This document shows, piece after piece, positions 51,596-59,590 of a stretch of DNA of 64,000 bases (its first letter is position 1; each line of letters opens with the position of its first letter). The DNA is from Arthrobacter sp. MYb229 (lineage in GTDB: Bacteria > Actinomycetota > Actinomycetes > Actinomycetales > Micrococcaceae). Under the pieces are notes generated by a model that was not told the origin of the DNA, searched no databases, and saw nothing but the letters and a program-made list of their open reading frames with translations. Both the position numbers and the translations under genes were made by a program. Location of the stretch: the NCBI RefSeq assembly GCF_002975405.1, contig NZ_PCPS01000001.1:496001-560000 (forward strand), read 5' to 3'.

Positions 51596-52786
51596 ATTAA
51601 CAACTCTCACGACCTGGGCGGTCAACGCACTCTGGGCTTATCTCAAGCACGAAGAATTGCGTTGGCCGCCCAAGGTCTGTCTCGACCACGCAAGCAGACC
51701 AAGGTTTCCAAGCGCCACCTTGTGGGGGTTCTTGACGCAATCGGGCAATTGCAGATTGACTCGATAAACGTCGTCAGCAGGGCGCACTATGTTCCATTGT
51801 TCGCTCGACTTGGTCACTACGACACCCAACTGCTGGATGCCTTGGTGTCGCAACGGCATGGACCGGCAACCGAATACTGGGCACATGAGGCAAGCTATGT
51901 GCGTAGCGAGCTCGTGGCAGATCTCGTGCCCTGGCAACGCCGGCGCTGGGTTGATCGTTCGGAACAATTCGATGGCGATTTGAAGGACCTGAGTGCCCGG
52001 GTAATCGAGCACCTCTCGTTGCACCCGGGTACTAGCGCACGCCAGCTCAGTGCCTCGCTGGGAGTCAATCCCATGAAGGATCGAAACCACTGGGGATGGA
52101 ACTGGAATGACACCAAGATTGTCACCGAAGCATTATTTGCGCAGGGCAGGATTCTTGCATTGGGTCGAAACACGCAGTTCGAGCGATTATTCGCACTGAG
52201 CCAGGATGTCTTGCCGGAGCTGCCGGCGGTCGACCAAGAGCATAAATATCAGGCGCTACGTCGGCTAGTCGTAGAGTCCTTGACCGCTCAAGGCATTGGT
52301 ACAAAGCATTGCGTTGCCGAATACTTCAGATTGCCAATTCGTGAGGTTCAGGCAGCTCTGGAATCCATGGCTGACGAGGGACTGGTGGAACGCGTGCAAG
52401 TTGAACGAGTGACAGAGACGTGTTTCATGATCCCCGGTACGAAGATCCCTCGGAGAATCGCACCGGATCTGCGCTTATTGGCGCCATTTGATTCGATGGT
52501 GTTCAACCGCAAGCGGCTGGAACGCTTCTTTGATTTCGAATACCGAGTCGAAATCTATGTTCCCAAAGAGAAGCGTCGCTATGGTTATTATGTTTTCCCA
52601 ATGCTTTACGGGGAGCGCTTCGTTGGTAGGGTCGATTTGAAAGCCGACCGCGCGAAGGGCGAATTGCAGGTAAATTCGGTGCATTATGAGGCGCACGCAC
52701 CGAACGAAGTTGCTGCTGCCTTGGAAATTGAACTCGGACGAATGGCGCGCTGGCTTGCCTTAGACAACGTGAAATACAGGCTGTGA
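51596..52786 (+). CDS. AlkX/YcaQ-type winged-helix DNA glycosylase, apparently with an AUU start
   Basis: A 396-residue HTH_42 superfamily protein. E. coli YcaQ (AlkX) of this family unhooks interstrand DNA crosslinks. The catalytic Gln-hydrophobic-Asp of the AlkX type is visible in LQIDSINV, next to SRAHYVPLFARLG. The first ordinary start codon in frame is TTG at 51662, but it would cut through the family's conserved first helix. Reading upstream gives LSQARRIALAAQGL, matching LSLADARNLHLAAQGL of YcaQ as I remember it. Between the in-frame stop at 51581 and 51662 there is no ATG, GTG or TTG; ATT at 51596, six bases after GAGGG, is the best start. It begins three bases after the hpf stop. Confidence 0.78.
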   Translation: MNNSHDLGGQRTLGLSQARRIALAAQGLSRPRKQTKVSKRHLVGVLDAIGQLQIDSINVVSRAHYVPLFARLGHYDTQLLDALVSQRHGPATEYWAHEASYVRSELVADLVPWQRRRWVDRSEQFDGDLKDLSARVIEHLSLHPGTSARQLSASLGVNPMKDRNHWGWNWNDTKIVTEALFAQGRILALGRNTQFERLFALSQDVLPELPAVDQEHKYQALRRLVVESLTAQGIGTKHCVAEYFRLPIREVQAALESMADEGLVERVQVERVTETCFMIPGTKIPRRIAPDLRLLAPFDSMVFNRKRLERFFDFEYRVEIYVPKEKRRYGYYVFPMLYGERFVGRVDLKADRAKGELQVNSVHYEAHAPNEVAAALEIELGRMARWLALDNVKYRL

Positions 52787-52919
52787 ACAGCCTGTTAGCG
52801 CAGTTCCTATTTGCATGCAGAACACCAAACCGCCCCGGGAAATAGCAAGTTGTGCTGTTTTCCTCACGTAGACTAAAGACGCCAGAATTTACTGTGCTTG
52901 AGATATTGGGAGCTACCAC

Positions 52920-55574
52920 GTGGCATCATTGCTAGAACGTATTTTGCGTACCGGCGACAAGAAGATTCTAAAGACTCTTCGAGCTTACGCCGACACGATC
53001 AATACGTTGGAAGACGAATTTCGCGACATGTCGGACGAGGAGCTTAAAGCCGAGACCGATAAGTTCCGTGCTCGTTTAGCAGAAGGCGAAACTCTTGAAG
53101 CATTGCTTCCGGAAGCTTTCGCGGCCGTTCGCGAGGCCTCAGACCGAGTTCTGGGCATGCGCCACTTCGACGTGCAGCTCATGGGTGGCGCTGCACTGCA
53201 CCTGGGTAATATCGCAGAAATGCGTACCGGTGAAGGTAAGACCCTGGTTGCGACTGCGCCGGCTTATCTGAATGCCCTGTCCGGTAAGGGCGTGCACGTG
53301 GTGACCACCAACGACTTCCTCGCGCAGTATCAGTCGGATCTTATGGGTCGTGTTTTCCGATTCCTCGGCTTGAGCTGTGGTTGCATCTTGTCCAATATGG
53401 ATCCAGCCGCGCGGCGTAAACAATACGAGAACGACATTACCTACGGAACGAACAATGAATTCGGATTCGATTACCTGCGCGACAACATGGCATGGAATAA
53501 GACCGAACTTGTCCAGCGCGGACACAACTTTGTAATCGTCGATGAGGTCGACTCGATTCTGATCGACGAGGCACGTACGCCATTGATCATTTCGGGCCAA
53601 GCATCAGGCGACGTGAACCGTTGGTACACCGAATTCGCCAAGATCGTCAAACGCCTCGACCGTGAGGATGACTATGAAGTCGACGAAAAGAAGCGCACCA
53701 TCGGTGTGCTGGAAGACGGTATCGAGAAGGTCGAAGACTATCTTGGCATCGACAACCTGTACGAATCGAATAACACCCCGCTGATCGGTTTCCTGAACAA
53801 CGCTATTAAAGCCAAGGAACTGTTCAAAAAAGACAAGGACTACGTCGTTGTCAAGGACGAAGTCATGATCGTCGATGAGCACACCGGACGCGCCCTTGAG
53901 GGCCGCCGCTATTCCGAAGGCATGCATCAGGCCATCGAAGCCAAGGAAGGTGTCAGCATTAAGGCTGAGAATCAGACCTTGGCGACCATCACCTTGCAGA
54001 ACTACTTCCGCATGTACGACAAGATCTCGGGCATGACCGGTACCGCGCAGACTGAAGCCGCCGAATTCATGGGTACCTACAAGCTCGGTGTCGTCGAGAT
54101 TCCAACAAACCGCCCGGCCATTCGAAACGATCAGGCCGACCTGATCTACAAGAATGAAGTTTCCAAATTCAATGCGGTCGTCGAAGACATCGCCGAACGT
54201 CACGGAACCGGACAGCCCATCCTGGTGGGTACCACCAGCGTTGAAAAAAGCGAATATCTGTCGCGGCTGCTCTCCAAGGGCGGCATTCGCCACGAGGTGC
54301 TGAACGCTAAACAGCACGCACGCGAAGCTGCCGTCGTTGCCATGGCGGGTCGTAAAAATGGCGTCACCGTCTCCACCAACATGGCCGGACGTGGTACCGA
54401 TATCATGCTCGGCGGCAACGCCGAGTTCCTGGCCGTCGCCGAAATGGAACGCCGAGGATTGGATCCGGAGAACCATCCGGAGGAGTACAACAAGGTCTGG
54501 GACGAGGTCTTTGCGAAAGCCAAGGCCACCGTGGCTAGCGAAGCCGATGAGGTCACTGCGCTCGGTGGGCTGTACGTGCTTGGCACCGAGCGCCACGAAT
54601 CGCGGCGTATCGACAACCAGCTGCGTGGTCGTGCGGGTCGTCAGGGTGACCCGGGTGAGTCCCGTTTCTACCTCTCGATGACCGATGACCTGATGCGGCG
54701 GTTCAACTCCGGCATGGCTGAACGCATCATGAATAATCCGTCGATGCCAGACGAGGTGGCCCTGGAATCCAAAATGGTCTCCAAGGCCATCGAGTCCGCG
54801 CAGGCGCAGGTCGAGGGAGTAAACGCCGAACAGCGTAAGAACGTGCTGAAATACGATGACGTGATGAACCGTCAGCGTGAAGCAATCTACGCCGACCGTC
54901 GCGCGATCCTAGAAGGCGAGAATATCGACGAGAAGGTCAGCCACTTCCTCGAAGACGTCGTGAAATCCATGGTCAACGAGGTCACTCTGGTTGGCAACCC
55001 GGATGATTGGGACCTGAAGCAGCTGTGGACAAACCTCAAGCAGCTTTACCCGATCGGCCTCACTGTCGATGAAGTGGTCGAGGAGGTGCACGGCGTTGGG
55101 CATCTAACTCCACAGTTCCTTGAAACCGAGATCCTCTCGGACGCTAAGTACCAGTATGAACTGCGCGAAAAGGCCATCGGCTCCGAGGTCTTGCGAGATC
55201 TCGAACGCCGCGTCGTGCTTTCCACGATCGGTCGCAAGTGGCAAGAGCACCTGTACGAGATGGACTATCTCAAGGAAGGCATCGGTCTGCGTGCCATGGC
55301 TCAGCGCGATCCGTTGGTTGAATACCAGCGCGAGGGATACACCATGTTCCAGACCATGATGGAATCCATCCGTGAAGAAAGCATCGGAACACTCTTCAAC
55401 CTCGACGTGCCAGCCGGATCGGAAACGAGTCAGGAATCCTCCGGTGCAGTGGGCGAACCGGCCGTTCCGAAGAACTTGCAGTTCACCGGGCCTGACGAGG
55501 ACGGCGAAGCCAGTACCCAGGCCAAGCAAGCTTCGAACCCGGCCAAAAAGAACAAGAAAAGTAAGCGCCGCTAA
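52920..55574 (+). CDS. secA: Preprotein translocase ATPase SecA
   Basis: An 884-residue motor of the Sec export system. Visible motifs: the nucleotide site TGEGKT (103-108), the DEAD-type VDEVDS with IDEARTPL, and the second-half GRGTDI and [10 protein letters not shown]. The C-terminus ends in a Lys/Arg-rich tail and lacks the zinc-binding SEC-C motif, as in actinobacterial SecA1. GTG start with GGGAG at suitable distance. The stop codon shares bases with the stop of the convergent gene (CTAA). Confidence 0.95.
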   Translation: MASLLERILRTGDKKILKTLRAYADTINTLEDEFRDMSDEELKAETDKFRARLAEGETLEALLPEAFAAVREASDRVLGMRHFDVQLMGGAALHLGNIAEMRTGEGKTLVATAPAYLNALSGKGVHVVTTNDFLAQYQSDLMGRVFRFLGLSCGCILSNMDPAARRKQYENDITYGTNNEFGFDYLRDNMAWNKTELVQRGHNFVIVDEVDSILIDEARTPLIISGQASGDVNRWYTEFAKIVKRLDREDDYEVDEKKRTIGVLEDGIEKVEDYLGIDNLYESNNTPLIGFLNNAIKAKELFKKDKDYVVVKDEVMIVDEHTGRALEGRRYSEGMHQAIEAKEGVSIKAENQTLATITLQNYFRMYDKISGMTGTAQTEAAEFMGTYKLGVVEIPTNRPAIRNDQADLIYKNEVSKFNAVVEDIAERHGTGQPILVGTTSVEKSEYLSRLLSKGGIRHEVLNAKQHAREAAVVAMAGRKNGVTVSTNMAGRGTDIMLGGNAEFLAVAEMERRGLDPENHPEEYNKVWDEVFAKAKATVASEADEVTALGGLYVLGTERHESRRIDNQLRGRAGRQGDPGESRFYLSMTDDLMRRFNSGMAERIMNNPSMPDEVALESKMVSKAIESAQAQVEGVNAEQRKNVLKYDDVMNRQREAIYADRRAILEGENIDEKVSHFLEDVVKSMVNEVTLVGNPDDWDLKQLWTNLKQLYPIGLTVDEVVEEVHGVGHLTPQFLETEILSDAKYQYELREKAIGSEVLRDLERRVVLSTIGRKWQEHLYEMDYLKEGIGLRAMAQRDPLVEYQREGYTMFQTMMESIREESIGTLFNLDVPAGSETSQESSGAVGEPAVPKNLQFTGPDEDGEASTQAKQASNPAKKNKKSKRR

Positions 55575-56086
55575 AGCATTTCCACACTGGTGATTTGCCA
55601 TCGTCCGTGCCATGGCTCAATTCTGAGAGCTACGGCGCGGACGCGGTGTTTAAAGGCCACGATGACCGAGCATTCGTAGGCACCGGATATCGTAGGCCAC
55701 AAATGCAGCGAACGTACCTCGCCGTGGCTGGTGCCCGGCATCGGCTGGACGGTGTAGCCACCGGTTTGCAGAATTGCCTGCGAACGAAGCTTTTTTACGC
55801 ATTCGGGGTCCATGACAAAAGCCAATTGGCTCACCGAACGATATCCAGCGATGATCTCGAAGACTGCTCGGGACACCGCATGAGAGAGTTCGACGACGGT
55901 CTTGCGCTCGGATGGTGCAATCGCCGGTCGATGAAATATGCGATCCATGGCCAACGAAATTTGCTGTGGCGATCTGTTGGCGCTGGGCTGGCGATGTTCT
56001 GCGGTGAAGCGTAGCGGTGTGTTTGGGCAGCTGCCTGCCCTGCTATTTCTTGTCCGGTTGGCAAGCAGCTCTGACTCGATGCTCAC
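55571..56086 (-). CDS. Rv3235-family (DUF6459-like) protein
   Basis: A 171-residue soluble protein with a variable N-terminal part and a conserved C-terminal domain of ~110 residues: [37 protein letters not shown] and the end [19 protein letters not shown]. This is the Rv3235-like family found near secA in Actinobacteria; its function is unknown. The frame opens at 56134; the GTG at 56086 has GGGAGG eight bases upstream and is preferred. It lies 13 bases downstream of the LysM gene, so the two are probably one operon. Confidence 0.75.
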   Translation of the reverse strand: MSIESELLANRTRNSRAGSCPNTPLRFTAEHRQPSANRSPQQISLAMDRIFHRPAIAPSERKTVVELSHAVSRAVFEIIAGYRSVSQLAFVMDPECVKKLRSQAILQTGGYTVQPMPGTSHGEVRSLHLWPTISGAYECSVIVAFKHRVRAVALRIEPWHGRWQITSVEML

Positions 56087-56099
56087 GGTGTTTTCCTCC

Positions 56100-56828
56100 C
56101 TAGTCGGTTTTGGGCAACTGCAGTTCGATACCAAGCCGCAGCAGATTTGGGTCCTCCCCGATCACCTGGCGGTTCAACTCATATATTTGCGGCCAAAGCT
56201 CGGCAATCTCGGCAGGCGATCCGTGTCTGTTGAGCAAGTCGTTGGCGATGCTCCATAAGGTTTGTCCAGATGCGACGACTACATGATCCGGTTGCGCAGA
56301 GGCACTTTTTCGGTCATTCCCGGATCCCAGAAGTCGGTTCATAGGAATGCTCAGTGAGCCAGGAAACCAGCCCGGTGTTGGGATTTCGGTATTTGGCTGT
56401 GCTGAGGCAGTTTCTGGGCTGTGTGGCAAAGATGCCAGCTCCCCGGTTTGGTGGTGCGAGATATCCGGGTGAGGAGTCGTCGCGCCGTTGGCAATGCCGG
56501 TTCCGGACAGTGCCAACGTTGTTCCTAAGATCGGGCCCACTGCACGGTGAGCCAAGCTTGGGGCCAACCGGATCAACAATTCCAAGAAGCCGCCATGCCC
56601 GTGGCGTGCCGCGTTAATTGCCGCGCGCAGGAGAGCATAAAAAATCAGGTACGCACCAAAGAGGACTCCGGTGCCAAGCAGAAATAACACCAGCAAGTTC
56701 TGCGACAGGTCGCCAGCTGGATCGAAGTGGGGCCGTGAACGTACGGCCCATTCGGCCAAGGCCAACAGGATGACCAACGTTGCACCAGTCAGCAGACCGA
56801 CCATGAAAGTCTTCCTTAAGCGGAACAT
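56100..56828 (-). CDS. Membrane protein with C-terminal LysM domain
   Basis: A 242-residue protein with two clear membrane helices in the first ~75 residues (MVGLLTGATLVILLALAEW; NLLVLFLLGTGVLFGAYLIF) and perhaps a third near 95-110. A Pro/Ser/His-rich linker follows, then a LysM domain at about 182-240 (VVASGQTLWSIANDLL, then LWPQIYELNRQ). LysM domains bind peptidoglycan glycan chains. AGAGG lies eight bases before the ATG. It precedes the Rv3235-like gene in a likely two-gene operon. Confidence 0.8.
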   Translation of the reverse strand: MFRLRKTFMVGLLTGATLVILLALAEWAVRSRPHFDPAGDLSQNLLVLFLLGTGVLFGAYLIFYALLRAAINAARHGHGGFLELLIRLAPSLAHRAVGPILGTTLALSGTGIANGATTPHPDISHHQTGELASLPHSPETASAQPNTEIPTPGWFPGSLSIPMNRLLGSGNDRKSASAQPDHVVVASGQTLWSIANDLLNRHGSPAEIAELWPQIYELNRQVIGEDPNLLRLGIELQLPKTD

Positions 56829-56938
56829 CCATCTCGCCTCTTTTTATGTAATTTGATGCAGTTTGCTATAGTTAGATATAGATGATGACACTTTAATTGA
56901 TTTTATGGAAGAGGGTTTCCCGAAAAACTCTTCTCTCG

Positions 56939-56944
56939 TACAGT
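56939..56944 (+). promoter_or_regulatory. Candidate -10 box for a leaderless mRNA
   Basis: TACAGT ends six bases before the ATG at 56951. The DNA just upstream (56840-56910) is unusually AT-rich and may hold a second promoter. Confidence 0.42.
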
Positions 56945-56950
56945 GGGCGC

Positions 56951-57499
56951 ATGCGATGGGATTCCCTTTTTGAAGATCTTGAGGCCCAGGCCGAAGCCCA
57001 ACTGGCGGCACAGTTCCGCGAAGAGGTAGCGGAATGTATTCGTATCGAACGAGCTACAGAGCAAATGCATGAGCGCTTGCTTCGGCTTCAAGGATCGGCA
57101 GTTGCCCTGAAGCTGGCCGGCGAATACGAAATAAACGCAAGGCTTGGCCCCATCGGTAGAGAATATTTCTGCCTCGAAAATGAAGGCAAGCGTTGGCTGG
57201 TGAAGAATTTGGCGCTGCGTTCACTGGAAATGAATCAGATCGGTTCTAACCTCGCAGGGCGCTTATCGCCAGTAAAGTTCTCCACCGTGGTTCGCGGCGT
57301 GCTGCGTGATCGCCAACGAACCTTGGCATATGACATCAACGGCAAGCCAATAGCCGAAGGAACCTTGTCGCAGGTAGGTAAAGACTTTCTCATCATTGCG
57401 CTTCATCCCAGAGACGATTACGCGCGTGATCGCAGTATCACCGGCTATCAGCTCCTGCCGCTAGATACGGTCGGCTGGGTCCAAGTCGTCGATGTCTAA
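56951..57499 (+). CDS. Uncharacterised protein
   Basis: A 182-residue soluble protein that I do not recognise by name. The first ~60 residues are a charged helix with many Glu, Gln and Ala (DLEAQAEAQLAAQFREEV); the rest is beta-rich, with GREYFCLENEGKRWLVKNLA and a late YQLLPLDTVGWVQVVDV. It has no signal peptide or membrane helix. Such a helix-plus-beta layout would suit a binding or scaffold protein, but nothing shows a function. The frame is open from 56897; the ATG at 56951 is chosen from the leaderless-type TACAGT box. Confidence 0.72.
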   Translation: MRWDSLFEDLEAQAEAQLAAQFREEVAECIRIERATEQMHERLLRLQGSAVALKLAGEYEINARLGPIGREYFCLENEGKRWLVKNLALRSLEMNQIGSNLAGRLSPVKFSTVVRGVLRDRQRTLAYDINGKPIAEGTLSQVGKDFLIIALHPRDDYARDRSITGYQLLPLDTVGWVQVVDV

Positions 57500-57590
57500 T
57501 AATCCACAGGCCCCGGAATAGGTCTTCACACCAACCGAAACTTGTCGTAGGCTCTCGAAACAAGTAGCTAGCGCGGGCAAAGGACAGAGC

Positions 57591-58256
57591 ATGAGCGGCG
57601 AACAGAACACCGGCACGACCCGTTCTGCTAGCGCACCGCGAGTAAAGCGACCGACGTGGAAGGACCCGAGATTGGCCCTGGGCGCGGTCCTGGTCGTGGC
57701 TTCAGTGGTTGGCACGGTTTATCTCGTGCGCGAACTGAACCACACCACAGAGGTTTATGTAGCCGGAGCAAACATCACTCTGGGAGAAGAACTCTCGACG
57801 CAAAATCTTCGAACTGAGAATGTGAAACTCGGGGAATCCGGTGTTCAATACCTCGAAGCGAATCCGGAGCTCATTACCAACGCCCGCGCCAATACCTTCA
57901 TTGGAGCCGGTGAGTTCATCCCGAACGACTCCATTACGCACAACGAATTGGGCTCCCGCCGGCCAATCAATATTGATCTGCCAGCGGATCTTACGCCGGC
58001 GATTACCCCGGGTAGTTTCGTCGATGTATGGATTGCCCAACGTGAAAAGGGCGGTTCGGCGTACGGAGTTCCAGAACAGTTGGCAAGCATGGTGGAAGTC
58101 TCTGCACGGGTTGCCCGCGCAGGGGGACTCGTGAATCAAAACGGTACCAATCTGGAGCTGCTCGTCGAACCCGACCATCTCGAGCCATTGCTTCAAGCCT
58201 TGGCTAACGAATCGAGAATTATCGTGATCTACAATCCAGCCGGTACCCAGCAATGA
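57591..58256 (+). CDS. SAF-domain membrane protein (CpaB/FlgA-like)
   Basis: A 221-residue protein with one membrane helix (about 28-46, LALGAVLVVASVVGTVYLV) and an outer SAF domain (from VYVAGANITLGEEL through GEFIPNDSI), followed by a RcpC/CpaB-like C-terminal part. CpaB proteins belong to Flp/Tad pilus assembly. The stop overlaps the next gene's ATG (ATGA), giving an SAF/CpaE-like pair, but no TadA, TadB, TadC or pilin gene is seen nearby. AAAGGACA supplies a ribosome-binding site. Confidence 0.8.
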   Translation: MSGEQNTGTTRSASAPRVKRPTWKDPRLALGAVLVVASVVGTVYLVRELNHTTEVYVAGANITLGEELSTQNLRTENVKLGESGVQYLEANPELITNARANTFIGAGEFIPNDSITHNELGSRRPINIDLPADLTPAITPGSFVDVWIAQREKGGSAYGVPEQLASMVEVSARVARAGGLVNQNGTNLELLVEPDHLEPLLQALANESRIIVIYNPAGTQQ

Positions 58257-59491
58257 GTATCTCGGTGGTGGTCTTGGGAAATGGTGAACACGTTGTCCGC
58301 CAAATCGAAGGGTATCGCGGCGAGTTGATGGTCACTCGCGTATGTGAAGATATTGCGGAGGCCGTTGCGGCCTGTGCGGTGGGCGCAACAGACGTGCTGT
58401 TGGTGTCCGGTCGGGAGCTGCTGCCGCCACTGGAACAGATCGACGCGGTGATTTCGCAACAAACGGTGCTGGTACTGCTGGACGAAAAACCTCGAAGCGG
58501 TGGCACCACCCAAGGAATGCTCGAAGTAATTGAGAGCGTTCCAATGCTGGAGCTAGAACTACTCGTGGTGCAGGCGCTTCGTGAATTGACGCATCCCGAT
58601 GAGTTAGACGAAGCACAGGTCACCGAGGCCTCCGCGCAAGCGACATTGTCGACCGGAAAAATTGTCTGCTTTTGGGGCGCGGCGGGTGCACCGGGCCGAA
58701 GCACGGTGGCGCTGAACTACGCTGTGGAAGCCGCGCTCTCAGGAAAAACGGTGGTGATACTGGACGCCGATACTTTTGCCGCGTCCATTTCCATACAGCT
58801 GGGTCTGCTCGATGAATCCGCATCTATCGCGCAGCTTTGTCGCGTGATTGACTCGGGATCACGCGAACCTGCAAGGTTGGATGCAACTTGCTTGAGCGTC
58901 GAAGTTGGTACTGCGATACTCAAAGTAGCGACCGGTCTGCCCCGGTCAAGCAGGTGGCCGGAGGTGAGGGCCTCTGCGCTACGTCGTGCGACAAGTGTCT
59001 TGCGTGAACACAATGATTTGGTGGTGCTTGATGTCGCATCGCAGGTGGAAATGGACGAACAACTGAGCTTTGACACCCAAGCGCCTCAGCGCAACGCGGT
59101 CACCGTGGAGATGCTTCGCTGTTCGGATGAAGTATTTATGGTTGTCGCCGCAGATAGCGTAGGGATCCCGCGCGCCCTTCGAGCGATCGATGAATTGGAA
59201 GATCAAGTCCCCGGAGTGAGTCTGCAGATTGTTTTCAATAAACTCGGTGCTGCGAATACCGGGCATAGCCCCAAACGGCGTCTCCTGGAAACCTGGGATC
59301 GGTTCGGGCCCAATCATTGCATCGCTGGATACCTGCCCCAAGACGTGGTGAGCTGCAATGCGGCGCTACTAGCCGGATCGCCCTTGGCTGAAATCGCCCC
59401 TAAGAGTACATTGCGTACTGAAATACGGGGTTTGCTGGGCATTAAATCCACGGAAAAGAGACGGAAGCGACTGAGTCGTCGAATCGGCTGA
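58253..59491 (+). CDS. CpaE/ParA-like P-loop ATPase with altered P-loop
   Basis: A 412-residue protein with an N-terminal receiver-like region (~1-120) and a MinD/ParA-type ATPase domain. The P-loop reads GAAGAPGRST (about 142-151) instead of KGGxGKST, with Arg in the place of the invariant Lys. The Walker B is LVVLDVAS and a late segment IVFNKLG is typical. In Flp-pilus systems CpaE positions the machine at the cell pole. The gene is translationally coupled to the SAF-domain gene. The C-terminal ~20 residues are basic. Confidence 0.75.
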   Translation: MSISVVVLGNGEHVVRQIEGYRGELMVTRVCEDIAEAVAACAVGATDVLLVSGRELLPPLEQIDAVISQQTVLVLLDEKPRSGGTTQGMLEVIESVPMLELELLVVQALRELTHPDELDEAQVTEASAQATLSTGKIVCFWGAAGAPGRSTVALNYAVEAALSGKTVVILDADTFAASISIQLGLLDESASIAQLCRVIDSGSREPARLDATCLSVEVGTAILKVATGLPRSSRWPEVRASALRRATSVLREHNDLVVLDVASQVEMDEQLSFDTQAPQRNAVTVEMLRCSDEVFMVVAADSVGIPRALRAIDELEDQVPGVSLQIVFNKLGAANTGHSPKRRLLETWDRFGPNHCIAGYLPQDVVSCNAALLAGSPLAEIAPKSTLRTEIRGLLGIKSTEKRRKRLSRRIG

Positions 59492-59590
59492 AACCTTGAA
59501 CTTTGGTACTCGAAAACACGGTAGTGTGGTTTCTATCGGAGATCCGCAAAGACGCGGATTAATTAGAACTTCGTTCTTGGAGGCGTTCAC

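Noticed and set aside
53604-54596. A 330-residue frame on the minus strand opposite secA
   Set aside because: Antisense shadow of a conserved gene, caused by codon bias.
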